A stretch of 64,000 nt of DNA from Rhizobium sp. SL42 (GCF_021729845.1 NZ_CP063397.1:3052001-3116000); one strand, 5' to 3'. Numbered from the stretch's first letter, positions 18,135-27,630 are shown. Program-made: numbers and translations. Notes: generated from the sequence alone by a model not told the origin.

Positions 18135-19049
18135 TCAGGCGGGCTTTCGTTGCGCCGGATCGATCCTCAACCAGGTCTCGTCCATTTGGTTCCGGAACCA
18201 GGTCATTTGCCGCTTGGCATATTGCCGAGTTGCCGCAGAGGCGCGTTCGACAGCTTCCTGCCGACCGACCCTGCCAGCCAGCATATCGGCGATCTGACTG
18301 ACGCCGATCGCCTTCATCACCGGCATCTCCGGTGACAGGCCCTGAGCGAGCAAGGCCTCCACCTCCTCGATAGCGCCCTCCTCCATCATCATCGAAAACC
18401 GACGATTGATCCGCTCGTGCAACACGGCCCGGTCTGGCAAAACCACGAACTTCTCGGTTCGCGCCGGATCGACAATCATCGGACCCGCCTTGCCCTGAAA
18501 ACTCGAGATCGACCGCCCGGTCGCCTCAATAACTTCGAGCGCCCTGACGATCCTCTGCCCATCCTGCGGTCGGAGTTTCTCCGCCACCACCGGATCGCGT
18601 GCGAAAAGCTCCGCATGCAGAACCTCCGCCCCCTCGCCGACGGCACGCTGACGAAAGACATCCCGGATAGCCGCCGGGATAGTCGGCATATCCGACAGTC
18701 CACCGGTGAGAGATTTGAAATACAGCCCCGTGCCGCCGATGATCACCGGCATCCGCCCCTTGGACTTCAGGTCCTCGAGAAGACGCCCAACCTCGCGTAG
18801 CCAGTCTCCGGTCGAGTAGCGGGCCGAAGCGGGGACATGGCCGTACAGCAGATGCGAAATACCCTCCATCTCGGCCTCGCTCGGTCGCGCCGTCACCACG
18901 CGCAAAGTATCGTAAACCTGCATGCTGTCGGCATTGATCACGACACCGTCATGGCGACGCGCCAGTTCAACCGCCAGAGCGGACTTGCCGCTGGCGGTCG
19001 GCCCGGTTATCAGGATCGCGTCGATGTCTTGTCTAGGATCTTCCATCAT
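18135..19049 (-). CDS. miaA: tRNA dimethylallyltransferase
   Basis: 304 residues. Transfers the dimethylallyl group to A37 of tRNAs reading UNN codons. Seen: P-loop ITGPTASGKSALA, DSMQVYDTLRVVTARPS, and the C-terminal YAKRQMTWFRNQ. The start is taken at 19049 (MMEDPRQDIDAILITG); the adjacent ATG at 19046 is equally possible. Either start codon overlaps the start codon of the divergent serB, so the promoters must lie inside the neighbour's coding region. The frame is open to 19097, but those residues are not family-like. Confidence 0.95.
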   Translation of the reverse strand: MMEDPRQDIDAILITGPTASGKSALAVELARRHDGVVINADSMQVYDTLRVVTARPSEAEMEGISHLLYGHVPASARYSTGDWLREVGRLLEDLKSKGRMPVIIGGTGLYFKSLTGGLSDMPTIPAAIRDVFRQRAVGEGAEVLHAELFARDPVVAEKLRPQDGQRIVRALEVIEATGRSISSFQGKAGPMIVDPARTEKFVVLPDRAVLHERINRRFSMMMEEGAIEEVEALLAQGLSPEMPVMKAIGVSQIADMLAGRVGRQEAVERASAATRQYAKRQMTWFRNQMDETWLRIDPAQRKPA

Positions 19050-19938
19050 GGCCTTGGTTGCCACGCTTGTTGCCAATCCGTCAAATCCCGTTCTCATCCA
19101 GGCACTGGGAGAACGGGCCGCCGCCTCTGTTTCGGCCTCTGGTCTTTACTGGCTTGCCGACGGCATTGCCTGCGACATCGCTCTGAAAGACGGTACCGAA
19201 GCGGCAATTGCCGAAAACCGGCTGCGCGACGCCATCGCGGACCTGCCTATCGATGTTATCGTCCAGGACGCGGACACCCGCCGCAAGCAGTTCCTGATTG
19301 CCGACATGGATTCGACCATGATCAGTCAGGAATGCATCGACGAGCTGGCAGCCGAAGTCGGCCTGAAAGACAAGGTCTCGGATATCACCGCCCGTGCGAT
19401 GAACGGCGAGATTGCTTTCGAGCCGGCCCTTCGCGAGCGCGTTGCCCTGCTCAAGGGTCTGCCAATTTCGGTGGTCGACGAGGTGATCGCCAAGCGTATC
19501 ACGCTGACACCTGGCGGGCCGGAACTGATCGCTACGATGAAAGCGAAAGGCTACTACACCGCGCTGGTTTCCGGTGGCTTCACCGTCTTCACCTCGAAGA
19601 TCGCCGCAACGCTGGGATTTGACGAAAACCGCGCCAATATCCTGCTGGAAAGCGGCGGACTGCTGACCGGCGAGGTCGCTGAGCCTATCCTCGGCAAACA
19701 GGCCAAGGTTGATTCGCTGCTCGAAATCGCTAACAGGCTCGGCCTCCGACCGGAAGACACGCTTGCCGTCGGCGATGGTGCCAATGATCTAGGCATGCTT
19801 GGCATCGCCGGTTCCGGCGTCGCCCTGCATGCCAAGCCGACGGTCGCAGCCCAGGCGAAAATCCGCATCGACCACGCGGACCTGACCGCCCTGCTCTATT
19901 TACAGGGTTACAGAAAGACGGACTTCGTTACGGTCTGA
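19048..19938 (+). CDS. serB: Phosphoserine phosphatase
   Basis: 296 residues, HAD superfamily. Catalyses the last step of serine synthesis, hydrolysing phosphoserine. Motif I is ADMDSTMISQEC, motif II LVSGGFTVFTSKIA, the lysine is in LGKQAKVDSL, and motif III/IV is AVGDGANDLGML. An N-terminal domain of about 85 residues precedes the catalytic part, as usual. The ATG at 19048 (MALVATLVANPSNPVL) overlaps the miaA start on the opposite strand by up to two bases. The stop is 16 bp before the next GNAT gene, which may be co-transcribed. Confidence 0.95.
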   Translation: MALVATLVANPSNPVLIQALGERAAASVSASGLYWLADGIACDIALKDGTEAAIAENRLRDAIADLPIDVIVQDADTRRKQFLIADMDSTMISQECIDELAAEVGLKDKVSDITARAMNGEIAFEPALRERVALLKGLPISVVDEVIAKRITLTPGGPELIATMKAKGYYTALVSGGFTVFTSKIAATLGFDENRANILLESGGLLTGEVAEPILGKQAKVDSLLEIANRLGLRPEDTLAVGDGANDLGMLGIAGSGVALHAKPTVAAQAKIRIDHADLTALLYLQGYRKTDFVTV

Positions 19939-19954
19939 TCCGGCAGGGAGAGCC

Positions 19955-20509
19955 ATGATCGTCCTTGAAACCACAAGGCTTTATCTGCGCAACTGGCGCG
20001 AAACCGATCGCGATCTGTTCCGAGAGATCAACCGCGATCCAAAGGTGATGGAGTTTTTTCCGTTCCGGCGTAGCCGCGAAGACGCCGACGCGCTGATGGA
20101 CAAAGTCACGTCGATGATTGCCGATACCGGTCTTGGCTTCTACGCCGTGGCTGACAAGGTAACGGACGAGGCCATGGGGTTTTGCGGCCTGTCTCCTGCG
20201 GGTCTGCCCGATATCCTGCCTGACGATGCAATCGAGATCGGCTGGCGGCTCGCCACCCGTTTCTGGGGCAATGGCTACGTAACCGAAGCGGCAAGAGCGC
20301 TTTGCCATTTTGGATTCGACAACAAGGGCTTGCACGAAATCTTTTCCTTCGCGGTCGAAGCAAATACCCGCTCCATTGCCGTCATGCAGCGAATCGGCAT
20401 GTCGGCTGTCGAAAATGGCGCATTCGATCATCCGCGCATACCGGACACGCATCCGGGGCTGAAACGGCATGTGCTGTATCGCAAAACACCACAGACAGCC
20501 CCTGAATAG
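19955..20509 (+). CDS. GNAT family N-acetyltransferase (RimJ/RimL type)
   Basis: 184 residues of the Acetyltransf_3 subfamily, which acetylates protein N-termini or small amines with acetyl-CoA. It begins with the typical ETTRLYLRNWRETDRDLF; the acetyl-CoA region is IGWRLATRFWGNGYVTEAARALCHFGF and the C-terminal part has NTRSIAVMQRIGM. The ATG at 19955 follows GGGAGAG and lies 16 bp after serB, suggesting one transcript. Substrate unknown. Confidence 0.9.
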   Translation: MIVLETTRLYLRNWRETDRDLFREINRDPKVMEFFPFRRSREDADALMDKVTSMIADTGLGFYAVADKVTDEAMGFCGLSPAGLPDILPDDAIEIGWRLATRFWGNGYVTEAARALCHFGFDNKGLHEIFSFAVEANTRSIAVMQRIGMSAVENGAFDHPRIPDTHPGLKRHVLYRKTPQTAPE

Positions 20510-20594
20510 GCACGGCGGCACAAAATCATCAAAGATGACAATCTGACATTTGCGATTTATTCAAGATTAAGTTGTTTCGCATATATCAAGTTGC

Positions 20595-22979
20595 ATGCAC
20601 AACCGATCGCGATCCCGACTATTTGCAAAAATCTTGACGCTGGCCGACACTTTCCTCCGCCTTGGGGAAACGGGCAGCAGCGAGGAAGAAATCAATAGAA
20701 TTCGGGCCGTCCGGCTGGCCACGGTCTGGAACAACACGCCCTGGATGATGGCAGCCAACTTCGGCAACGCCGTTTTGACCATCATCGTCTTCGCCAACCA
20801 TCCGTCCGCCTTGCTGGTCAACATCGTATGTGGACTGCTGATAGCGATCGCCCTTCACACCAGCTTCGGTTGGTGGCGCGGGCGCGGCAAGGCGGTCCGC
20901 AAATATGCCAGCATTCGCGGCACGCGCAATGCGGTGATTTACGGCGCATTGCTGAGCTTCCTCTGGGCGACGATCGACATTATCGGCTTCGCCGACGCTA
21001 CCGGCAGCCAGAAACAGGTCCTTATTGCACTGACGGTCGGCATGACAGCCGGTGCCGGATTTGCCCTCGCCACCGTGCCCGCTGCGGCCATAGCGTTCTG
21101 CGGCATAATGGGAATGGGTGTCGCGATATCCTTGCTGCTGACACCGGATGTGATCGGCCTCTATCTCTTCGCACTTTTCCTGATCTATGTCGCCATCATT
21201 GTCCGCGCGTCTCTGGCACTTTGCAAAAGCATCACCGAGCGCGTGCAGGCAAAGTTGGCAGCCCTGGAACAGCGCGATGTGATCAATCTTCTTCTCAACG
21301 ATTTTGAGGAAAACGCCGCAGACTGGCTTTGGGGCACAGATGCGGACATGCGGATCGATCACGCCTCGCCGCGCTTTTGCGAACAGTTGCAGGTGCCCGA
21401 CACATTCATTCTCGGCAAGCCGATCATCGATGCGCTGCCCTTCGCCCGGATCGGCAGCAAGCCGATCGACGGGACAGAGACACGGGAAGACTATCACCGT
21501 CGCATGTGCCAGAAGCAATCGTTTCGTGACGCCGACATCTGTGTGGAACAGGCCGGAGAACTGGCGATATGGTCGCTGACAGCCAAGGCCATCATTGACG
21601 CTTCCGGCACATTCACAGGCTACCGTGGCGTCGGCCGCGATGTAACCGCCAGTCGTGAAGCCCGGCTGCGGATCGAACACATGGCACGCCATGATCCGCT
21701 GACTGATGTCGGCAATCGCACCTTGCTGAACGAAGATCTCACACGCGCCATTGCACGTCACGAGCGCTTCGCAGATCCTTTCTCGGTCTTGCTGCTGGAC
21801 CTCGACCGCTTCAAGCAGGTCAACGACACGCACGGCCATGGCGTCGGTGACGAATTGCTCCGGGAGGTCGCTCGGGTACTGAATACGCTCTGCGACGAGA
21901 CCGACACTCTGGCACGTCTGGGCGGAGACGAGTTCGCCATTCTGCACATGTCAGCGGAAGGCCCCCAATGCTCCGGCATCCTCGCTACACGCATCATTGA
22001 AAGACTGCAGCGACCCTTCTCCCTGAAATCCGGCACGGTCCAGGTCGGAGTCAGCATTGGTATTGCCTGCGCGCCGATCGATGGCACCGAGGCCGACCAA
22101 TTGCTGCGCAATGCTGACCTTGCGCTCTACCGGGCAAAAGTCGATGGCCGCAATCGCTTCCACTTCTTCGACACGTCCCTCGATGCTTCGGCACGCCGCC
22201 GCAATCAGATCGAACACGAACTTCGCATGGCGCTGACCAACGACACCCTCTCCCTGAACTTCCAGCCCTTGATCAGCGCGGAGAGCGGAAAGGTGGTCTG
22301 CGCCGAGGCTCTGTTGCGGTGGAATCATCCAACATTGGGGTCAATCAGTCCCGCGGAATTCGTGCCGATCGCCGAAGAGACAGGCCTTATCACAGGCATC
22401 GGTGCCTGGGTGGTCAACCAGGCCTGCAAGCTTGCGGCCGATTGGCCGGCGCATATTCGCGTCGCGGTCAACCTGTCACCGCGCCAGTTTATCAGCCCTG
22501 GATTGCTGCCGATGATTGAAAACGCGCTGCAGCAGAATTCCATGACGGCAGCGCGGCTCGAACTCGAACTCACCGAGAGCCTGCTCATGAACTCCACGCC
22601 CGGCGTTGGGGAGACACTTCAGGCGTTGAGCAGGCTTGGCCTGCGTATCGCGCTGGATGATTTCGGCACCGGCTTTTCGTCGCTGAGCTACCTACGCCAC
22701 TATCACTTCGACAAATTGAAGATCGACCAGTCCTTCATCTCCGACCTCGAAACCAACGCCGACAGCCGCGCTATCGTCAGCTCGATCATCAATCTGGCAA
22801 AGGAACTGCGTATGTCTATTGCCGCCGAAGGGATCGAGGCGACAGGTCAGCTCGACCTCTTGAAGCAGTTCGGCTGCGGCGAAATACAGGGCTATCTTGT
22901 CAGTCGACCGATGCCGATCGAGCAGTTCGAAGCCTATCTCGCCGCTGAAAGCAGCGCGCCGCTGCGTCTCTCCGCCTGA
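20595..22979 (+). CDS. Membrane GGDEF-EAL protein with PAS domain (c-di-GMP turnover)
   Basis: 794 residues. About five or six membrane helices in residues 45-210, a PAS-like domain at about 240-355, GGDEF at about 360-525 and EAL at 540-780. The cyclase motif GGDEF (near 442) is intact. The inhibitory site RxxD upstream of it reads DETD, so product inhibition is probably lost. EAL catalytic residues are all present (EALLRW, ELTESLL, DDFGTGFSSL, KIDQSFI, EGIE), so the protein may both make and degrade c-di-GMP. The gene is alone, ending 4 bp from convergent degP. The signal sensed is unknown. Confidence 0.93.
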   Translation: MHNRSRSRLFAKILTLADTFLRLGETGSSEEEINRIRAVRLATVWNNTPWMMAANFGNAVLTIIVFANHPSALLVNIVCGLLIAIALHTSFGWWRGRGKAVRKYASIRGTRNAVIYGALLSFLWATIDIIGFADATGSQKQVLIALTVGMTAGAGFALATVPAAAIAFCGIMGMGVAISLLLTPDVIGLYLFALFLIYVAIIVRASLALCKSITERVQAKLAALEQRDVINLLLNDFEENAADWLWGTDADMRIDHASPRFCEQLQVPDTFILGKPIIDALPFARIGSKPIDGTETREDYHRRMCQKQSFRDADICVEQAGELAIWSLTAKAIIDASGTFTGYRGVGRDVTASREARLRIEHMARHDPLTDVGNRTLLNEDLTRAIARHERFADPFSVLLLDLDRFKQVNDTHGHGVGDELLREVARVLNTLCDETDTLARLGGDEFAILHMSAEGPQCSGILATRIIERLQRPFSLKSGTVQVGVSIGIACAPIDGTEADQLLRNADLALYRAKVDGRNRFHFFDTSLDASARRRNQIEHELRMALTNDTLSLNFQPLISAESGKVVCAEALLRWNHPTLGSISPAEFVPIAEETGLITGIGAWVVNQACKLAADWPAHIRVAVNLSPRQFISPGLLPMIENALQQNSMTAARLELELTESLLMNSTPGVGETLQALSRLGLRIALDDFGTGFSSLSYLRHYHFDKLKIDQSFISDLETNADSRAIVSSIINLAKELRMSIAAEGIEATGQLDLLKQFGCGEIQGYLVSRPMPIEQFEAYLAAESSAPLRLSA

Positions 22980-22983
22980 TCGG

Positions 22984-24585
22984 CTATTCGAGCGGGACTG
23001 CAACGAGCCGCAGATTGCCTTCCTTGTCAGCAATCATCAGATACCCGCTGCGCCGTCCCTCACCCTTGATGCTGGTCAATTTCTCGGCCACCTGCTGCGG
23101 GGTCTTCATGAACTCCTGCGCCACCTCGACAATGACGTCGCCGGCCTTGAGGCCCTTTTCCTCGGCCTTGGAACCGGGCAGGATTCGTGTGATCACCACA
23201 CCCTCGACGCTCTCGGCAATTCCATAGGACTTGCGGGCTGCGTCATCCAGCACTGCGATCTCCACTCCGATCAGGCCTTCGGTCACAGGTGCCGCCGATT
23301 TCTGCTCGGCAGGCGCCGTCTGGTCCTGCTCTGCGGATTGCCCGTCATCCGGCGTCTGGCTGTCGGGGGACTGGTTTTCGCCATCGGGCGTCTCGTCCTC
23401 TGGCATCGCCTGATCCTCGTCCTCCGGCGCGACGCTCTGTTGTCCGTCTTCGGTTTCGTTGCTGGCAACTTCGTCATCTTCCAGCCGCCCGAGCGTGACC
23501 TTGACACTCTGCTCCTTGCCGTCCCTGAGGATGACGACATCGAGCGGCGTGCCGATCGCGCTTTCTGCCACGATCCGGGTCAAATCCCTGGTCTCGCTGA
23601 TCACCTTGCCATCGAATTTGACGATGATGTCACCGACTGCGATCGGCCCTTTTTCAACCGGGCCGCCCTCGACGATGCCGCTGATCATCGCGCCGCGTGC
23701 CCGACCGATCTTCAGACTTTCGGCCACCTCGTCGGAAACCGGCTGGATGCGCACGCCGAGCCAACCGCGACGGGTTTCGCCGAACTCCTTCAACTGGCTG
23801 ACGATATTGGCGGCAAGCTCCGTCGGCACGGCAAACCCGATCCCGATCGAGCCGCCACTGGGCGAAATGATCGCCGTATTGATGCCGATCACCTCGCCGT
23901 CCATGTTGAACAGCGGACCACCGGAGTTGCCCTTGTTGATTGCAGCATCGGTCTGGATGAAATTGTCGTATGGCCCGGCATTGATATTGCGGCCGCTCGC
24001 CGAAATGATGCCGACAGTGACCGATCCGCCGAGACCGAACGGATTGCCGATCGCCATGACCCAGTCACCGATCCGCATCTTGCGGGAATCGCCGAACTTG
24101 ACGGAGGTCAGCGGCTGCGGTGGTTCCACCTTGAGCAGCGACAGGTCTGTCTTGGTGTCGGTGCCGATCAGCTTGGCCTTGAGCTTGGAGCCGTCGGAAA
24201 AGATGACCTCGATATCATCGGCATTCTCGATGACATGGTTGTTGGTGACGATAAAACCGGTCGGATCGATGACGAAGCCCGACCCCAGCGAATTGACCTT
24301 GCTGTTGCTGTCGCCGCCTTCACGGTTCTTGTAGAAATCCTCGAATAGCTCCTGGAAGGGCGAGCCTTCCGGCACCTGCGGCAATGGTCCGTTGCCCTCT
24401 TCCTTGACGCTTTGCGAAGTCGAGATATTGACCACAGCGCCGAGCAGCCCGCTGGCGAGATCGGCGACCGATTCCGGTCCCTGCGCGAAACTCTGCTGCG
24501 GCGCACAGACGGTTCCAAGTGCTACAGCGCTGCCAATCAGGAAGGCCGGCAGGATCGTTCGCAAAGTGCGGGCGTTCGTGGTCAT
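22984..24585 (-). CDS. degP: Periplasmic serine protease/chaperone of the DegP (HtrA) family
   Basis: 533 residues from the ATG at 24585, which follows AGGAAG; an ATG four codons upstream (24597) is possible. A signal peptide ends near residue 35 (QQSFAQ). Catalytic triad: H117 (TNNHVIE), D147 (KTDLSLL), S221 (GNSGGPL). PDZ1 starts near 270 (RRGWLGVRI). PDZ2 is at the C-terminus. Between them is an unusual stretch of about 70 residues rich in Glu, Asp, Gln and Pro (EDGQQSVAPEDEDQAMPEDE). Degrades or refolds misfolded envelope proteins. It lies near hflKC, another quality-control pair. Confidence 0.95.
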   Translation of the reverse strand: MTTNARTLRTILPAFLIGSAVALGTVCAPQQSFAQGPESVADLASGLLGAVVNISTSQSVKEEGNGPLPQVPEGSPFQELFEDFYKNREGGDSNSKVNSLGSGFVIDPTGFIVTNNHVIENADDIEVIFSDGSKLKAKLIGTDTKTDLSLLKVEPPQPLTSVKFGDSRKMRIGDWVMAIGNPFGLGGSVTVGIISASGRNINAGPYDNFIQTDAAINKGNSGGPLFNMDGEVIGINTAIISPSGGSIGIGFAVPTELAANIVSQLKEFGETRRGWLGVRIQPVSDEVAESLKIGRARGAMISGIVEGGPVEKGPIAVGDIIVKFDGKVISETRDLTRIVAESAIGTPLDVVILRDGKEQSVKVTLGRLEDDEVASNETEDGQQSVAPEDEDQAMPEDETPDGENQSPDSQTPDDGQSAEQDQTAPAEQKSAAPVTEGLIGVEIAVLDDAARKSYGIAESVEGVVITRILPGSKAEEKGLKAGDVIVEVAQEFMKTPQQVAEKLTSIKGEGRRSGYLMIADKEGNLRLVAVPLE

Positions 24586-24697
24586 GGGCTTCCTCATTGT
24601 CGGTTTCAGTCCTGCTATCGGAACATAAGGCGGATTGGCAGAAGGGGAAATCACATTTGCCGGAAATCCCCTAGCGCAGACTTGCGACCAGATCTTG

Positions 24698-24883
24698 TCA
24701 ACCGCGCAAAAACCACACGATGCCGACGCCGAAAATGATTGCGACAAGTCCCGAGAGACGCAGATGTTCCTCGGGAATGCCTGGCAGCAACTGTGCCATG
24801 CGCACAATAAAACGAGGGGCCAGTGCGTAGACCAGCCCCTCGATTATCAGAAACAAGGCAATACCTGTCAAAAGGTCTGCCAT
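24698..24883 (-). CDS. DUF2065 small membrane protein
   Basis: 61 residues, two membrane helices (LLTGIALFLIIEGLVYALAP and LSGLVAIIFGVGIVWFL) with the PRFIVRMAQLLPGIPEEHLR loop typical of DUF2065. This family is found next to hflC in many proteobacteria, which suggests a link to the HflKC complex. It starts 6 bp after the hflC stop and is clearly co-transcribed with it. Function not established. Confidence 0.9.
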   Translation of the reverse strand: MADLLTGIALFLIIEGLVYALAPRFIVRMAQLLPGIPEEHLRLSGLVAIIFGVGIVWFLRG

Positions 24884-24889
24884 GGCAGT

Positions 24890-25816
24890 TTAGTTTCCGG
24901 CAGGAGCCGGAACCGCTGGCGTACCTGGTGTCTGGCCGGTTCCCACGCCGCTGTTGAAGAAGCGGAAGAAATCGGAATCCGGCGACAGAACCATGGTCGT
25001 GCTCTTGTCGCTCAGCGACGCCGTGTAGGCTCGCATCGACCGATAGAACTCGAAGAAGGCCGGGTCACGCGAGAAGGCCTCAGCGAACAACCGGTTGCGC
25101 TCGGCATCGCCCTCACCGCGAAGGATTTCCGAATCGCGCTGCGCTTCCGCCTGCAATTCGACAACCTGACGGTCGGCGATCGCGCGGCGGCGCTGGCCTT
25201 CTTCATTACCGCGGGCGCGGATCAGTTCGGCCTCGGCAAGACGCTCGGCCTTCATGCGGTCGAAGGTCTGCTGCGACACTTCCTGCGTCAGGTCCGTGCG
25301 ACGGATGCGGACATCGGAAATCGTGATGCCGAGCGTTTCCGCGTCCGCCTTCAGGTCGCTGCGGATTTCCTGCATCATCGAAGAGCGCTCATCCGACAGG
25401 GCCGCCTCGAAGCTGCGCTGACCATAGACACGGCGCAGCGATGCATCGAGACGCGTCCGAAGGCGCGCTTCGGCAGATTCCCGGTCACCGGACACGGTTT
25501 CACGGAAACGACGAGGATCGGTGATGTTGTAGACCACGAAGGCATCGACTTCGTAGAACTTGCCGCCCGAAACCTGGACACGGATATTGTCGAGGTCGAA
25601 ACGCAGCGCCTGGTCTTCGACATACTGGACCCTGTCGGCATCGGCAAAGGCGAACGGCAGCTTGAAGTACAAGCCAGGCTCGCTGTAGACGTTCTGGATC
25701 TGACCGAAGCGGACAACCACCGCCTGCTGGCGTTCGTTGACGACGAAGACGGACGAATAGATCAGCACCAGCAATACGGCCAGACCGATCAGGATTGCAG
25801 CCAAACGATTGGACAT
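24890..25816 (-). CDS. hflC: FtsH protease modulator HflC
   Basis: 308 residues. N-terminal membrane anchor (LAAILIGLAVLLVLIYSSVFVV) followed by a stomatin/prohibitin (SPFH) domain, with family marks QQAVVVRFGQI, PGLYFKLPF and VVYNITDPRRF, and a long helical region at 170-260. With HflK it builds a large ring in the inner membrane that encloses FtsH and limits its activity. Starts 1 bp after the hflK stop. The C-terminal end is Pro/Gly-rich (GTGQTPGTPAVPAPAGN). Confidence 0.95.
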   Translation of the reverse strand: MSNRLAAILIGLAVLLVLIYSSVFVVNERQQAVVVRFGQIQNVYSEPGLYFKLPFAFADADRVQYVEDQALRFDLDNIRVQVSGGKFYEVDAFVVYNITDPRRFRETVSGDRESAEARLRTRLDASLRRVYGQRSFEAALSDERSSMMQEIRSDLKADAETLGITISDVRIRRTDLTQEVSQQTFDRMKAERLAEAELIRARGNEEGQRRRAIADRQVVELQAEAQRDSEILRGEGDAERNRLFAEAFSRDPAFFEFYRSMRAYTASLSDKSTTMVLSPDSDFFRFFNSGVGTGQTPGTPAVPAPAGN

Positions 25817-25817
25817 C

Positions 25818-26921
25818 TTAGTTGCCTCCCTGGGTCTGCGCCGGCCGCGTGATTTCGTTCAGCGGCAGGTAGGGAACCACACCCTGCTTCTCGTCGATGA
25901 TGACCTTGTTGGAATTCTTCAGAACCTGCTCCATGGTTTCCAGATAGATGCGCTGGCGGGTAACGTCAGGCGCCTTGCTGTACTCGTCATAGATCGAGAC
26001 GAAGCGCTTGGCCTCACCGTCCGCTTCCTTGACGACACGGTCCTTGTAGGCTGCCGCCTCTTCGCGGATCTGCGCAGCCTGGCCTCGCGCCTGGCCGAGC
26101 TGGGTATTGGAATACTTGTTGGCTTCTTCGACGAAACGATCTTCATCCTGCTCGGCGCGTTGCACCTCGTCAAATGCGTCAGCAACCTCGCGCGGCGGAG
26201 CCGCATCTTCGATCGCCACGGCATTGATGGAGATACCGGCTCCATAGGCATCCATGGTGCCCTGGATGATCGCCTTCACGCCAGCCGCGATGTCCTGACG
26301 CGCATCGCGGAAAATGTCCTGCGCAGGGCGACGGCCAACAACTTCACGCATCGCGCTCTCTGCCACCTGCTGCAATGTCTGCGCCGGGTTTTCGAGATTG
26401 AAGAGATAGGCCTTCGGGTCCGAAACCGTGAACAAAACCGAGAACTGAACGTTGACGATGTTCTGGTCGCCCGTCAGCATCAGGCCAGCGCTCGAATTGC
26501 TCGAATTCGCGCGACCGCCGATATTCTGCTGCTGTTCGGTGACCTTGACGATTTCCACCGTTTCAAACGGCCAGAAATGGAAGTGCAGGCCGGGCATGGA
26601 GATGTCTTCCGTCGGCTTGCCGAAGCGCAGCTCGACGCCGCGTTCGTCCGGCTGGACGGTATAGACAGCCTGGATCAGCCAGAAGGCTACGAGGACGAGG
26701 GCAAGGATAGCCACCACGCCGCCGTTGAACCCACCCGGGACCACGTTTTTCAGACGATCCTGTCCACGACGGATCAAATCCTCCAGATCGGGGGGCGTGT
26801 TGTTGCCGCCACCGCCACCACGTGGCCGGTTCGGCCCCTGCCCCCAGGGGCCCTGATTATTTCCGCCGCCGCCGCCGCCCCATGGACCGCCGCCGCCGCC
26901 GTTCTGATTGCTCCAGGGCAT
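25818..26921 (-). CDS. hflK: FtsH protease modulator HflK
   Basis: 367 residues. The first 55 residues are Gly/Pro/Asn-rich and cytoplasmic; a membrane helix at about 67-90 (GVVAILALVLVAFWLIQAVYTV) leads into the SPFH domain (QPDERGVELRFGK, GLHFHFWPFE). Partner of HflC. Ends 1 bp before hflC. A 154-bp gap separates it from folA, so the hflK promoter is probably there. Confidence 0.95.
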   Translation of the reverse strand: MPWSNQNGGGGGPWGGGGGGNNQGPWGQGPNRPRGGGGGNNTPPDLEDLIRRGQDRLKNVVPGGFNGGVVAILALVLVAFWLIQAVYTVQPDERGVELRFGKPTEDISMPGLHFHFWPFETVEIVKVTEQQQNIGGRANSSNSSAGLMLTGDQNIVNVQFSVLFTVSDPKAYLFNLENPAQTLQQVAESAMREVVGRRPAQDIFRDARQDIAAGVKAIIQGTMDAYGAGISINAVAIEDAAPPREVADAFDEVQRAEQDEDRFVEEANKYSNTQLGQARGQAAQIREEAAAYKDRVVKEADGEAKRFVSIYDEYSKAPDVTRQRIYLETMEQVLKNSNKVIIDEKQGVVPYLPLNEITRPAQTQGGN

Positions 26922-27075
26922 TCATACCTCTTTTGTTGTAAAATCGCTCCCAAGCCCCTCGCGGACACCCCGGAAGGCAAGCGCGCAAATGACTGCCATG
27001 GTTATAGGTATCAGCCTGCTGGCTTTCAACGCAAACCGGTCAACTTCTTTCAAAGACAGGGGAAATATTACGTTA

Positions 27076-27597
27076 TCAGGCCCGCCTGCGACGGTATATC
27101 GCGTAGCGGGTCGCGTAATTGTCCTTTTCGCCGGCCGGAACGACGGTTTCATCGACACGTTCGAACTCGGCCGGGTCGATTTCGGGAAAATGCGTATCGC
27201 CGTCGATCTCCGTCTCGACATGGGTGACATAAAGCATGTCGGCATAGGGCAGCGCCTGACGATAGATCTCGCCGCCGCCGACGACACAAACCTCATTCAC
27301 GCCTGCAGCCGCCGCGAGTGCCCGCCCTCTTGCAAGAGCGGCATCGAGGCTGGGAACCGTCTCGACGCCCTCCATCTCGATACGGCTGTTGCGGCTGACG
27401 ATCACGTGTGGGCGCCCGGGCAAGGGCTTTGAGCCGACGGACTCAAACGTCTTGCGCCCCATGATCAACGGCTTGCCCATGCTGAGAGCCTTGAACCGCT
27501 TGAGATCGGTCGAGAGCTTCCACGGCATGTCGCCATCGCGACCAATCACGCCATTGCGGGACACGGCCACGATGATGACGATATCAATGCTGGCCAT
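27076..27597 (-). CDS. folA: Dihydrofolate reductase
   Basis: 173 residues; reduces dihydrofolate to tetrahydrofolate with NADPH. Motifs: VAVSRNGVIGRDGDMPWKLSTDLKRF with the active-site Asp/Trp region, LIMGRKTFES, GRPHVIVSRN and VVGGGEIYRQALP. The ATG at 27597 follows AAGGGG at seven bases; the TTG two codons upstream is less likely. It lies 33 bp after thyA, as is common, because thymidylate synthase consumes the folate that DHFR regenerates. Confidence 0.95.
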   Translation of the reverse strand: MASIDIVIIVAVSRNGVIGRDGDMPWKLSTDLKRFKALSMGKPLIMGRKTFESVGSKPLPGRPHVIVSRNSRIEMEGVETVPSLDAALARGRALAAAAGVNEVCVVGGGEIYRQALPYADMLYVTHVETEIDGDTHFPEIDPAEFERVDETVVPAGEKDNYATRYAIYRRRRA

Positions 27598-27630
27598 AGC
27601 CAAACCCCTTGCTCGGCTTGTGCGCGGCGC

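Noticed and set aside
20619..21947. Minus-strand open frame of 442 codons
   Set aside because: Antisense to the GGDEF-EAL gene; no domain.
22897..24348. Plus-strand open frame of 483 codons
   Set aside because: Antisense to degP; overlaps the end of the GGDEF-EAL gene in another frame.
24635..27227. Long plus-strand open frames
   Set aside because: Antisense to DUF2065, hflC and hflK; no motif, no ribosome site.
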